The notes beneath the pieces are model-generated. The model was not told the origin of the DNA, ran no database searches, and saw only the letters and a list, made by a program, of their open reading frames with translations. This document shows positions 29,455-40,351 of a stretch of 64,000 bases of DNA, piece after piece (positions within the stretch are counted from its first letter, which is position 1; every line of letters starts with the position of its first letter). The position numbers and the translations under genes are program-made. This stretch comes from Macrotis lagotis (Eukaryota > Chordata > Mammalia > Peramelemorphia > Peramelidae): NCBI RefSeq assembly GCF_037893015.1, contig NC_133665.1, forward strand, positions 194,552,146 through 194,616,145, read 5' to 3'.

Positions 29455-31930
29455 ACCCCTGACCTCCCAAAGCCACAGAGAGGGGGATTAAGTCCAATCC
29501 CTGCCCTCCACACATACCTACAAACCTTGGTGGCAGCAGGGAAGGTTGCCTCCCCTCTCCCTGGGACCCCGCCCCCCCATGCCCCTGCCTGGGTCCAGTC
29601 TGGCTCCCTCCTCCCTTCCGGCGCCCCATGTTGGGCCATCATTCCACCACAAGGCCCACCCACCCCAAGGCCCTGCTCAATGCCACACTCCCACCAGGGA
29701 CCCAGACATGCCCTTTGGGATGTGTGGACCAGAGATACCCTGCCAGTTAAGATTAAAATGCAACCCAGTCTTACCAGAGAGTCTTTCATCATTCTCACAG
29801 AAAAAGAAAAACCGCCTGACAGGTTTTCCAGATGCCAGCCCTTCCCTGAAGAAACAGAGGAGGCTACTTAAGACATGGGGGGCCAAGGATGGTCTGACAG
29901 GAACAGCCAGGCAGGGGCTGCCTTCCCAGGCTGCAGGGCCCCTGCTCCCAGCTCCTCTCCCTCCAGGCTGCATGTCCACATTCCCTGGAGGACCCTCACG
30001 AGGCCACCCCAGACCACCCCTGTTCTCCAGGGCCCAGAAGGGCTCTCAAACATGGCTCACTCTGGCTTGGCCACATCCTTGCTCCCCTCTGCAGGCTCAC
30101 GCTCATCTTCCTCCTCCGAGCTACTGTCCTGGAAACGAGGGTCCTGCTGCCAGGCCACGCGCCCCGGAGGCCAGGGCTCACTCTTGTAAGGTTCTACACA
30201 CAAAAATGGGGTGGCATCAGAGCCCAAGGAAGAGAGTTGGGTTGGCAGGTCCCTCTACCTCTGAGCCCCTCAACGAGAAGCCCAGCCTAACGCAAAAATC
30301 CCTGCTCCCATCACACTCAGGGCTGTTCCTAGGGCTACATGGTTTAGGAAGAAGAAAGCGCAGGGCTGAGGGAGAATCTCAGTCTCACAGGTGTCACCCC
30401 ATGACCCGGGCTGGGGCCTGGGGGTGACTCAGGGCAGCAGACCTAAGGCCAGAAGGGCAGCAGACCTAAGGCCAGAGTCCAGCCCTTTGCTAGTCCCATG
30501 TCTCTTCCCCCTGCCCCTCAATCTACTCAGGTCAAAGGCAGCTTTGTGACTCATGTGCATGCTCAAAGCTGAGTGCATGTGCACATGCACACACACATAC
30601 ACCCCCACCCCCACAGCTGGCTCCATAGCACATTTAGTGACACTCATGTCATTGGATCCACTCTGGGAGGTGGGTACTTCCAGACCCTTCCTCTACAGGG
30701 GTAAGCCGAGACCGCAGGCAGTTCAATGACTTGCCCAGGGTGACCCCGGTAGTGCCCGAGGCAGGATTTCAAGATTTTTCTGCCTCTACTGTGGCTGAGC
30801 TGCTTGGGACCAAAGAAGGGAACCTCCCAGCTCTTCTTTACCTTCTTTGACCTCCCTGACATCTGGGCCAAAGAAAGAGAAGGTGAAGTCCCCACAGCCT
30901 GGAGGGGGATCTGGCGCTCCTGGAACCACGGCTGAAGCCATTTCTGCCTCCTCCTCCTCGGGCATCTCGTTCCAAGGGGCAGCAGCTCCCGCTCCTGTGG
31001 CAGGTTCCGGCGCCGTGGCCCTAAATCTCTCCTTGAGGTCTGCAGCGATGGTGTAATACAGGTCTTTGGACACTTGGGGCAACTTCTCGGCTTCTTCCCT
31101 CTTCTTTCTGCGTTTGGCTTTGCTGTTGTGAACAGAGACAGGGAGTTCAGTGTCCTCGTCATTGGGGATTCCCCCTACCTGGAATCCAGAGGTTCCATGA
31201 ACACTTGTTGATTTATACTAAGAACCAACTATGAGCTTTCACCACAATAGTCAGCATTCTGGAGGTTCTCCGGGGTAGGGTCCCTTGCTCTCTAGAGCTG
31301 CTTGCGATGTCTGGGTAGCTCTTAGTCTTGGGGAGTTACCTCTCCTTTTGCTCAGGGGGGACTTTTCTTTCAAACGTGGAGTGGTCCTGTCTCGTTGGAT
31401 CATAACGCACAATGTTCCTGTGGTCAAGAGCAGAAGGGGTTAGTGGCAGCAGCCACACAGGCCCACCGTGGTGTCTGGCTAGCGGACCAGGCTGAACCCC
31501 AGAGACACCTCCCCACGAGGACAAATGTCCAGGGAGTCACACCTGAACTGCTTTGCAGCTGTTTCCTCTTTGCTTGGTTTTGGAGCCTGATGGCTGATGT
31601 GCAGAACATTTTGTATCACCTCCAAGTTTTTCTTTTTCTCCGCAATGAGCTCCTCTTCCTCAGCTGTTTCTGCTGTTTTCATCTCTTAAAGCAAAGATGA
31701 GTCTGAGATGTTAGAAACCGCCCTTCAACTGAGACCCCAACGACCCACAGGGCAGAGACCTGGTGGCAGCACATTCATCTCCTTCCCCCCACCCTTGGAC
31801 TTCTTCAGCACTGTCACCCCCCCCTCAACTCCCCCAGCAACATCTGTACCCTGCTCCTGAGATGGTCTTGATCTGCCCTGGGATACTGGCATATTTTCTA
31901 ACCCCCCCCACCCCCTCGCCCAAGTCTTAT

Positions 31931-31978
<48 letters not shown>

Positions 31979-34900
31979 GTGGGGGAACATGAGGGGGTTC
32001 ATTCATTCCCACCCCCTTCTCACAGGTAGGAAAGAAAGGGGAACCCAGCATCTGAAGTGGGACTTAGCTCTTCCCAGCAATACAGAGACCCAAGACAACT
32101 CTAAAGGACTCAGGTGGAAACTACTCTCCACCTACAGAGAGAGAAGTGAGGTGTCTGAAGATGGAGCAAAGCAGACTCTGGTTTTTCTTTCCTCTTCTTA
32201 GGGTTTTTTGGTCTGTGGTTTTCTCCCAACGTGACTAACACAGAAAGATGTTTTGCCTGACTGTACACATGTAAGGGATACCAAGTTGCCTTCCTTTTTA
32301 AGGAAGGGAGACAGGGAATTTGCAACTCACACATTTTTAAAAATTAATTATCAGAAATTATTTTGAGGGTAATTGGGGGAAAATAAAATATTAAATTTAA
32401 AGCATAAATAAATGTTAAAATTCTTTACATGTAATTAAGGGAAGTTTCAGAAGAGACCCTTGGCTGCTCTCTTGCCTAATGCTACATCTCTACGCCTCCA
32501 GGCTGAGACCTCAATCATTTAATTATCTTGGCTGCTTTATGGGGCAGGGGTGAGCTCAGTTGCCTCCCAACCTTTCCCTCGAGGCCCCCTCCTGTCCTCC
32601 TAATCTTAGGCTATCCTGAGAGACTCATGGTCATGAGCCACAGACACGCATGCTGCATCCATTTAACGTTCTGCCCAGGCTTGCTACTACTCGATGATAT
32701 TTCTTCCATCCATTTCCTCCAGAAAGAGAGGCAACAGAGAGGCAGGATGGGGGGGGGGGGGGATCCTAAAGCTCAAGATGGTGGTGTGGGCTCCAATGCC
32801 ATAGGCTAAACACATGAGGGGAAGTCCCCTGTAGCCATTAAAAAGACCAAGTTATTCCAGGTGCTCCAGATTCCTGCTTGGTGGCTCCCTGCTTAGTTAT
32901 TACATTAGGAAGGACGAAACATTTGCAGAACTCTATAACAGTCCTCCACTAAGAAAAGCACCACTAGAAAATCCAAGGGAATAATGAAACTCACCCTCTT
33001 CTTCCTCTTCGCTTTCACTTTCCAGAAAGCGAGCGTCCATTCGAAATCGTTCATCAGCACCAAAGTGGGCCTGCAAACTCATGAGCTGCCCAACAGAAGA
33101 TACAGACAATAAATGACCTGATTCCAGACGAGAGCACTGGGACCCAACCTGGGATTTCTCAGAGGTAGAGGGGTTCCCAAGTGAGAAAACTTCTGTCAAT
33201 GCAAGTTGTAGTTGGGGAAAACTGCCCTGAGTGTCAAGGGTCACACAGGCAGAACTCAGAACCAGGGATTTGTGGTTGCCAGCCCCACACTCGACCTCCT
33301 GTACTATGATGCCTCTTGGATCCCCACAAGAACCAGAAGAGAAGCCTCAAAGAATTACTCCCTGTAACTATGTTTGCTTAAACAGCAAAATTCACTGTCA
33401 TTTAAATGATGGATCTTGGTGCAATTAGTTATTCAGGTTGAAGAACATTAGTTAATAAGATGCCAAATTAAACCACAATCATGTTTCTGATTTCAGCACC
33501 AACCAACCTTTTTTCCTGCTTTGCCTTCAAACTGGGGTTTAATTTGGAATCGGGTCTCATCGTCAGTCTCCTGCTCCTCATCCTCACTGCTCTCAAAGAG
33601 CTTCCCAGAACTTTTACTGGTCAAATCCTTAAACAAACAAACACAACCACCTGAGAGGAAATAGCAATTATTTTTTAACACTGTAATTACGCTTGCATGT
33701 CACATACACATATGATAATTTATAAGAATCTTCTTCCTTATATTTGAAAATGAAAATTGTACAATCATGAGCCTTCTGGCTTAGAGAATTCACCACAAAG
33801 AAGGATTAGAACTTAGGGATCTTCCTGCTCCCAAGCCAACCTCCCCTTGACATGAGACCCCCTCACAAGGGGGCATACTTGAGCAGTTTGGGGGAATTAT
33901 GGAGCAGAGGTTCTAAGTCTTGAAGAAGAGGATCCCCACAGTACAGAGATGCAGGAGAGTAATAGGGGGAGGTCAGGGGCAGAGAACCAGGACGGTGTGG
34001 TCTCACTGGAAGGAAGGACGTAAGAAGATTGAAGAAAGGAAGAGGATGGAGAGGCACAAACACCATCATGAGTGTCTCCTGGAGGAGGGGCAGCTCCATA
34101 GACCACAGAAGGGGAGCTTAGCAGACAGGACAAACCTGGCCTGCAGGGACACCTCCGTCACTTACTCGTTTTACTCCATTTCCCACAAGAGGTTTTTGGT
34201 TGCCGTCCTCTTCTTCTGCTTCATCTTCGCTGTCTGAGCCAAATACAATGTGAGTTGGTTTGCTTGCTTGCTGGCCACGGCCATCCTGGGCAAACACAGA
34301 AAGCACCAGAGAGAATATCAGGCATGTCACAATCAGAAAACCAGACAGTAAACGGGGGCCAGATGCTGCCCAAAAGGCCCCCACCCCACCCCTCCCCACC
34401 ACTTGCAGAAGGGGTGCTCCTGAAGGACAGGCATGGTCTTTACAGGGCTGGAGCTCAGCAGTCTTTCTATCCCTTCACTAACTGACATTCAGACACACCA
34501 AACCAGGAAAACCTGCTGGTCTCATCAGAAGTACAGACCAAGGTGCTAGCTCTGGAGATGGCTTGCCAACGCACTTCGAGGATGACCATCAAGAAATAAG
34601 GGTGCACTTTTGGGGGTGGAAGCTGACTTGGGGAAGCCACTCACCAAGCTGGCCAGAGCGCTATGAACCAGCTGCTTCTGGAGCTGTACTTCTCTTCTCC
34701 TCTCCTCTAAGGCTGCCAAGCGTTTCTGGTTATCCTGAGATTTCTTCTGAGGGCTGAAGGCATCAGTCAGAGTGAAGGGAGGACGATATTCAGTCTCCCT
34801 CTCCCAAGACCCCTCTGAGTCCTTCCCTCTCTTTCTCCCTTGAGAAGATGCACTGTCCCTCCCCACAGAGAGTGAGGGGCATTTCTCGTAATGTGTTTTC

Positions 34901-37900
34901 AGATTGGCTGGCTTGTGCTCAGGCTCCGGGCCTGGAGGAGGCCCAAGGGTGACCGAAGTTCTCCTTTCCTGCTTGGCGTCTCCCATTTCAGCGGCCCTGC
35001 AGCCATTACTTCCCAAGCCTGTCTTGCAAGGGTTTGCATTAAGACGCAAGGGTTTCTTGGTGCCCAACAAAGCATTTTCACATTCAGAACTAAAGGGTGA
35101 CAGCCCATTACAATGCTGGTCTCCACTGGCAGGTTGCCTTGTTCCAGGACAACCTGGAAGACTGTCTGCCCCATGTGTTCGCCTCCCATCTTGGTGTGCA
35201 GATATTTCATCACTCAAACAAGCATTGGAATCAAAGGCTTGGTTTTCCATAGAACTACCAGGAGACTCTTCCTGCTGCAAAGAATTCTGTCCTTTTATCT
35301 GAGTGGTGATACCACTGTTCCTAAAGGGCTTTTTTGGCATCTCCCCTCCAAAGAGTGCTCCCATACCTCTGAAAGCCTGAAACTTGGATTTCAACCTATT
35401 TTCCTTGGGTGGGTTCTGGTTGCTGATTTTCTCTTCCCCTTCTAAGAGGGAAGCCAAGATGTCCTCAGGATCGATGCACCGGGCCCCTTTGTTGGGAGCC
35501 TTCTTGGCTCTTTGGCCAGAACTTATGTTCTGGCTACTTGGGAGAGTCTGCTTGGCACACTTGGCATTTCCCCCCAGACTCTCAGAATCTTCATTTGCCA
35601 GCTTTTCTAATTCAGCCAAGGTGAGGTCAAGGCGATAGCAGTTAGTCATCATGGACTTGTAATCTAGTTCCTCTTCAGACTTATTTTCAGATTCAGGAGA
35701 GACACTGGACAGTTTTTTAGCAATATGCTTTGTACAATTAATCGACTTTCTCTCTTTACTTGAGGAATTTTTCCTTTTATCTGTTTCTGTGACATGATGA
35801 AATGTACAATTTGTACTGTTTTTCAAAAAGGCCTTTTCTGTTTGTTTGGATTTATTTTCTGGTGAACTTTTTTGCTTGTCTTTGCTCTTGTCACCAATTT
35901 TCCCCCCGGCAATGATTTCATCTGTGTCCCCTGAGTCATACTCTTGGTCATCTTCAGCAAGATGAGCGGTCCCGTTTGAGTAAGAAGGCTGCATACTTTT
36001 ATGTTTCACCCCTGAATTTGGTTTGAAATCACTGCTGACCACTTCAAAAGAAGCCCGTGCAGTGCTGTTTGTCTCCTGGAAGATGGTCATTTGTGATTTC
36101 GTCTCTTCTGCTATCATGGCTTTCAATTCTTCCTCAGAATCGATATCATCATCAGACATGCTATTTTTGCTTCTAACAATGGGTGATTTTGAAGGATGTA
36201 GAAGCCCCGCTTCTGTCTTCTGATCTTCCTTATGTTTAGGGAACACTGTTGCAGGAAGTTCAGCTGGCCTGGACTTTGCTTTCTGCCCATCCAGCCATTG
36301 TGCTAAGTTTGGACGGGCTGACAATGCTAGCTCAGGGCATTCTACAGCCTTGGATGAAGAGCAGTGATCACCCCCCACCTTCGCTCTCTTGGGAGGACAG
36401 CTTCTGAAGGTAGGAAACTGTCCTTGTCGTTTCTTACTCATGACATCGTCTCCTCCTTCCAATTTCCAAGTGAGGTCAGAAACAGAGACAGGATTTGTGA
36501 AACCTTGTTCAAACTTCTTTAGATTGTGACAATATTTTGATGGATCATATTTTAAGATGTTAGGAAAAGTTAAGGTTGAAAACAAGAATTGTTTTACAGA
36601 AAACAAAAACAAACTGACCAATGTAGTCTAGTGCAAGTCTGACTTCTGGGGCTTTAGTTTACTCATCTGAAAAGTGATTGGTTTCAATCAAACACTGTCT
36701 CAGATTCATTAACAGTAAATCATTCTAGGTTGGGAGAGGGTGAAGATAGGGTGCAGAAGCCCAAAGTGGCCCACCCCAAGATGGCTCATCATCAGGACTG
36801 GTGCCCTGAGATGACAGCCTGAGCCAGGGTAGTCAACAGGGGCTCCAAGAAGGCTCTCCATATGAGGCAGTTGCTTTTCTGGTCGACCTCCTTCCTTCCC
36901 AAAGCAATTCTTAGCTTATCCCTGGCATGTCATTGGGAGAGCATGGAAATACTCATTGGTAAGGACACCGCTGAACTTTCCCAAACAGCATTTTCTGCCT
37001 GAATTTACGATGGCTCCCTGTGCTCATAACAGGCCTAGGACTTCCAACCTTCCATAACCTGCTCCCCCATACCTAACATGCTCTTAAACCCCAAGCAAGT
37101 TGATCTGTCATTCACATACCATCAGAACACCCTTTGAGATCAAGGAAAACGAAGTTCCTCTGAGGAGGAGCTAAGCCAAGCCTTGGGTCTTCACACCCTG
37201 AGGTCATGCTCATTCCCTCTGGAGCCAGGGGAGCCCTATGTTAACACCACACTGAGACTGGCTCGAGTTCTTTGGCCTTCCTCAACTCCTTCAGCATACG
37301 TGACCTCAACCCCCCTAGTCATCTAAGCTATTTTGTATGAACATCATGGATAACCTGTAGGGTGACTTAGTGACCAGACAGACCCTGGGGCATTGCAATT
37401 GCAAACATCATCCTTACATTAACATGAGCCTATCAATAAATGGATCATAGAGAAAGGACATTTTACGTCTGTTTTGGCTCCTAAGGTGAAGGATGGGTAA
37501 AACTCTTCCAAACTTACTCACGACCCAATCCTAAAAAAAAAGAACAAAAAAAAAACCCCAATGTTATTAGGCGATATTAAGGACACAAAGGAAAGCCCCA
37601 AGAGACTCTTGGAGCAGCCTGGGTCAGTCACAATCAGTAACAAGAATGTCCCCCCCCAAGACTCCCCAGCATCCTGATACCTGCCTTGTGTCCTGGGACC
37701 TCTGTCCCTGGCACAGCTTTCATGTGAAACTCCAGACCCTGGTTCTTCCCCAGGGCTGTCCTAGAGTTTGCTGTGGTGCCATCTGGGTGCTGCTGGTCTT
37801 GCTTTGCTTGGGCTTGAAGTCTTTCCTTTGCCAGCCTGAAACCCAGAACACCCACAAGAGGATCTCTGGCTCCAAGGAGCCCTTTACTCTCAGACACTGG

Positions 37901-39742
37901 CTGTGGAGTGCGCTGCTTTCTGTTTGTTCTTAAATACCTTGGCAGAGCCTGGCACAGCCTTTTCTCAGGCCTTCATCCTGCTCACCCTCTCATGGGAGAG
38001 AGACTAAAGCAGGGGTTCAGAATTCCTGGTCCTAGGAGGGAGGGAGGGAACAGAAGAGGGGCACCCCCCGGATGGCAGACTTGCTTTTCCTGCTGAATTC
38101 TTTGTTGTATCTGTGTGTATATGTGTTCCAAAAACCGGGTTACAGTTCGATAACTTCCACCTCTTTTGTGGTCTGCCCAATGTCCCTATTTCCTTGCCAT
38201 CCCTAGGCCTGGCAAAAAGCAGACCTTTAACGACACCTGCCTGAGTCTTTCAGGAGTTTGGAGTCAGTTTCCTTGGCCTGGCATTCTAGATCCCAGGCAG
38301 GATGGCATCGCTGTGGCTCCTTGGTTCACCTACAGGAGTCACAGAGAACTACTTCCTACCCTCCAAGTCTTAGCACGGCTGCTCCCTGTGCCTCACCTCC
38401 CTTCTCTATTTTCAGTCTAACCTCCCGAATGCCGCCTCTTCCAGGAGATCGGCCTAGTATGCAGGCAGAGAATGGTATTGCCTCTTTCCTAGGTCTTTGA
38501 AACTCAACCATTCACAGGTTGTAGCCTTCACCTTAACAGGGGGTTGCAGCTCTGAAAACAGGAACCATGTGGGTCCTTCCCTGCTAGCCTCAGCCATTCC
38601 CACTTACCACCCGGCTACTGTGACGCAGGATCAGCAAGGTGGTTCGGTGAATGAGAATGCCAAGCCCCGGACTCAGGAGGACCTGAGGTCAAATCTGGCT
38701 ACAGACACTTAGCGGCTGTATGAGTCCAGGTGACTCACTTTGCCCCACATGCCTGTTTCCTCCTCCGTATAAGGAGTCAGACAAGGAATCAGATACCCTT
38801 CCAATCACTGTGTCAAGCAATTCTCAAGAGGGCTCGGCAATCCCACAGCCCTGGGAAATCTAAACCAGACCCCGGGGAGTAGAGGTCCCTGGGCATCTCC
38901 TCCCCCAGCCCCCCAGGGAGCCCCCTGCAGAGAAAAGCAAACAGCCTGGAGAAAGTGGGTCCCAGGGAACGGCCGAGCCGCAGAGGGCAGGCTGCCACAC
39001 GCTGGGTGGGTGGTCATCGGTGGTTGTGGTGGGCAGCCTGGGCGCCAGGAGAGCAGCCGGAAGGCTCCGTGCGCTGCCCCAGCCGCGCCTGTACCCCGCT
39101 GGCCCCCACGTTCGCACCCCTCTAGCCGCCTACCTGTGGAGGAAGCTCTCCTTGGCCAGCTGCACCTGCAGCGTGCCCCCCTTCCAGGTGGTCCTGTTCA
39201 GAGCCGACAAGCCTGCGGGACCCAAGCGCCCGCCTTAGGCCCCCCTGCGGCTCCGGGGCAGGGGTTGCCCCAGGCTGCCCGCCCTCACCCCCACACCCCT
39301 ACTTTGGGGGCCCCTCTGCTACGGGGGCCGGGGGCGCAGGGGGCCCGCACTCACAGCGCTTCAGGTCCCCCTCGGACAGCCGGATGTTCACGTAGGCGAA
39401 GGTCTTCCCGGGGCTCCCTGGGTGGGCGGGAGAAGGCGGTTCTAGGGGGGACTCGGGGCGAGGTCGTGCCCCCCAGCCCCCCCAGAGCCAGGGAGCCCCG
39501 GGGCGCGGGAGGCGCTGCCTCGGGGCGGGCTTCCCACGAGCTTCTCGCACGGGGGCACTCGGGGAGCCCCGGGTCGGGGGGAGCCGCCCGCCCGCGGCCT
39601 TACCGAGCTCGTTCACCCGAGACACGAGCTCCACCGACGACACGTTCCCGAAGCGGGCCAGCTGCGCGCGCACATCGTCCCGCGTGACCGAGGGGCCCAG
39701 GCCGCCCACGAAGAGGCGCCGCTCTCCTGCACTGGCCGCCAT
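28453..39742 (-). CDS. NOL8: Nucleolar protein 8 (spliced, complete)
   Basis: Complete coding sequence of NOL8, a nucleolar RNA-binding protein needed for rRNA maturation and large-subunit assembly. 16 coding exons in continuous phase total 3,582 bp, or 1,193 residues; human is about 1,167 from memory. The ATG at 39740-39742 opens MAASAGERRLFVGGLG. RNP2 is LFVGGL and RNP1 lies around KTFAYVNI, forming one RRM over exons 1-3. Exon 6 is a 1.9-kb acidic, serine-rich low-complexity exon with the conserved islands ILKYDPSKYCHNLKK and EYDSGDTDEII. Exons 8-13 carry acidic DSSEDEE-type tracts, the PQVSKDLYYTIA motif and FTFSFF. Exon 14 has RRFFFFCENDERLSG. The tail is DCRKKHKAARRRARS. Introns 4 (GC-AG) and 5 (U12 AT-AC) are unusual. 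It is head to head with CENPP and tail to head with IARS1. Confidence 0.96.
28593..28675 (-). CDS. NOL8: NOL8 exon 15 (in CpG island)
   Basis: Encodes GPGAFWRGPGARAGGEDWEA then RTLALLQ, aligned with human FWRG...WEARTTNL. Very GC-rich. Acceptor CCCCCAG, donor CAG|GTGAGT. Confidence 0.87.
29412..29452 (+). repeat. (CA)n microsatellite
   Basis: About twenty CA units in NOL8 intron 14. Confidence 0.95.
29775..29845 (-). CDS. NOL8: NOL8 exon 14
   Basis: Encodes EGLASGKPVRRFFFFCENDE then RLS. RFFFFxxNDERL is the conserved tail motif. Acceptor CTTCAG, donor CTCTG|GTAAG, ends in phase 1. Confidence 0.92.
30061..30193 (-). CDS. NOL8: NOL8 exon 13
   Basis: Encodes PYKSEPWPPGRVAWQQDPRF then QDSSSEEEDEREPAEGSKDV. 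WQQDPRFQDSSSEEED matches human WQEDPRLQDSSSEEED. Acceptor TGTAG; donor CCAGA|GTGAGC is chosen because it keeps phase 2 into exon 14. Confidence 0.88.
30655..30790 (-). mobile_element. MIR fragment in NOL8 intron
   Basis: GGTGGGTACTTCCAGACCC, then TGACTTGCCCAGGGTGACCC and CAGGATTTCAAG. Diverged. Confidence 0.5.
30842..31122 (-). CDS. NOL8: NOL8 exon 12
   Basis: Encodes KAKRRKKREEAEKLPQVSKD, then LYYTIAADLKERFRATAPEP through CGDFTFSFFGPDVREVKE. Acceptor CAACAG, donor GAAG|GTAAAG, ends in phase 1. Confidence 0.93.
31340..31417 (-). CDS. NOL8: NOL8 exon 11
   Basis: Encodes NIVRYDPTRQDHSTFERKVP then PEQKE, the second YDPT-type motif of the protein. Acceptor CCACAG, donor AG|GTAACT, ends in phase 2. 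Confidence 0.92.
31543..31684 (-). CDS. NOL8: NOL8 exon 10
   Basis: Encodes MKTAETAEEEELIAEKKKNL, then EVIQNVLHISHQAPKPSKEE and TAAKQF. Acceptor TTTAAG|AG, donor TTCAG|GTGTGA, ends in phase 2. Confidence 0.92.
31933..31975 (+). repeat. (TG)n microsatellite
   Basis: About twenty-one TG units in NOL8 intron 9. Confidence 0.95.
32995..33085 (-). CDS. NOL8: NOL8 exon 9
   Basis: Encodes LMSLQAHFGADERFRMDARF then LESESEEEEE. Acceptor GGGCAG, donor GAGG|GTGAG, ends in phase 1. Confidence 0.93.
33185..33330 (-). mobile_element. MIR fragment in NOL8 intron
   Basis: GTCACACAGGCAGAACTCAG and CCTCCTGTACTATGATGCCT resemble a minus-oriented MIR. Confidence 0.5.
33508..33627 (-). CDS. NOL8: NOL8 exon 8
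   Basis: Encodes DLTSKSSGKLFESSEDEEQE then TDDETRFQIKPQFEGKAGKK. Acceptor TTTAAG, donor AAG|GTTGGT. Confidence 0.92.
34166..34285 (-). CDS. NOL8: NOL8 exon 7
   Basis: Encodes DGRGQQASKPTHIVFGSDSE then DEAEEEDGNQKPLVGNGVKR. Acceptor CCCAG, donor CGA|GTAAGTG. Confidence 0.93.
34645..36558 (-). CDS. NOL8: NOL8 exon 6 (large low-complexity exon)
   Basis: A 1,914-bp exon starting after an AC acceptor with ILKYDPSKYCHNLKKFEQGF. It contains the conserved islands DDDIDSEEELKAMIAEE, EYDSGDTDEII, DPEDILASLLEGEEK and KSKFQAFRGMGALFGGEMPK, ending in QLQKQLVHSALASL. The remainder is Ser/Lys/Glu-rich and diverged from human. Donor TTG|GTGAGT. Confidence 0.95.
36990..37330 (+). mobile_element. L2-type LINE fragment in the NOL8 U12 intron
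   Basis: ATGGCTCCCTGTGCTCATAA, CTTCCAACCTTCCATAACCT and following sequence resemble the L2 end. Decayed. Confidence 0.5.
37462..37530 (-). CDS. NOL8: NOL8 exon 5 (U12 donor)
   Basis: Encodes DWVVSKFGRVLPILHLRSQN then RRK. Acceptor TTTTTTTTTAG. The exon ends at CGTAAA|ATGTCCTTT, a U12-type AT donor one base from the ATATCCTTT consensus. Confidence 0.9.
37685..37835 (-). CDS. NOL8: NOL8 exon 4 (GC donor)
   Basis: Encodes LAKERLQAQAKQDQQHPDGT through LEFHMKAVPGTEVPGHK; the last 16 residues match human closely. Acceptor TTTCAG. Only a GC donor (AAG|GCAGGT) keeps frame to exon 5. Confidence 0.88.
37836..39133 (-). other. NOL8: NOL8 intron 3 (1.3 kb)
   Basis: Contains one SINE-like copy; the rest is unique. 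The CpG island begins near its upstream end (about 38,950). Confidence 0.8.
38640..38765 (+). mobile_element. SINE/MIR-like copy in NOL8 intron 3
   Basis: Contains GACTCAGGAGGACCTGAGGT, CAGACACTTAG and a degenerate tail. Diverged. Confidence 0.7.
39134..39212 (-). CDS. NOL8: NOL8 exon 3
   Basis: Encodes LSALNRTTWKGGTLQVQLAK then ESFLH, closing the RRM. Acceptor CCGCAG, donor CACAG|GTAGG, ends in phase 2. Confidence 0.93.
39355..39417 (-). CDS. NOL8: NOL8 exon 2 (RNP1)
   Basis: Encodes SPGKTFAYVNIRLSEGDLKR, carrying the RRM RNP1 strand. Acceptor ACCCAG, donor CGCT|GTGAGTG, ends in phase 1. Confidence 0.92.
39604..39742 (-). CDS. NOL8: NOL8 exon 1 (start, RNP2)
   Basis: Encodes MAASAGERRLFVGGLGPSVT then RDDVRAQLARFGNVSSVELV. 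It begins with the start codon in a CpG island. Donor CTCG|GTAAGG, ends in phase 1. A short 5' UTR lies upstream, at about 39,743 and beyond. Confidence 0.93.
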
Positions 39743-40351
39743 GGTCCCACGGCCCCCGGGACCGGCGCGGGGCGGACTTCCGGGCCATGTGCGCCCGACG
39801 TCCGGTCATGTGACGGCGCGGAGCGTCCGCTCTCCGTCTCCGCGCCCTCAACGAGCCCCCAGCTCCGGTGTTTAAGGTTCCGCAGCTCCACTCCCGTCCC
39901 GTCGGCCTCGGCGGCCTCCGACTGCGTCCCCGGCTTCCCTGGGTCTCCTCTGGAGCCTCCGCGGCGACTCCTGACGACGGGGCGCACTCAGTCATCCGCT
40001 ACGTCAGGGAGCTCGGGAACGTCGGCCGGGCTCGGTTGTCCAGGGGGAAACAAAATAAAGGAGCGCCTTGGCCGCCCGACCCCACCTCTTCCTCCGCGTG
40101 CCGGCCGACCCCGCCTCCCAGGCCGCGCGCACGCGCACAGCCACAGCCTGCAGTGTCTCCCGGCCGATCTCTGACGTCACTCAGGGGCGGGCTTAGGATT
40201 CGACCAACGCTCCAGGGGAGGGGGGTGCGGCCGGCGGCCCCGGGCCTCGGCGCTCGGCTCCCCGCGCCGCCCCCCCCCGGGCGGCGGGACGGTGGTACGC
40301 GCCGGCAGCCGCGGGAGGCTCGAACGCCGGGGCCGCGCTTCCTGCCCAGCC
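39743..40351. promoter_or_regulatory. NOL8/CENPP bidirectional CpG-island promoter
   Basis: The 609 bp between the two divergent start codons, CpG-dense and lacking a TATA box. Visible sites: an ETS-type ACTTCCGG at 39776-39783, GTCATGTGAC (E-box/USF-like) at 39805-39814, and a perfect palindromic CRE TGACGTCA at 40172-40179. Head-to-head spacing under 1 kb suggests shared control. Transcription starts cannot be placed from sequence alone. Confidence 0.75.

Noticed and set aside
39010-39687. 225-codon plus-strand frame opposite NOL8 exons 1-3
   Set aside because: Antisense shadow of GC-rich NOL8 exons and introns without its own splice signals or homology.
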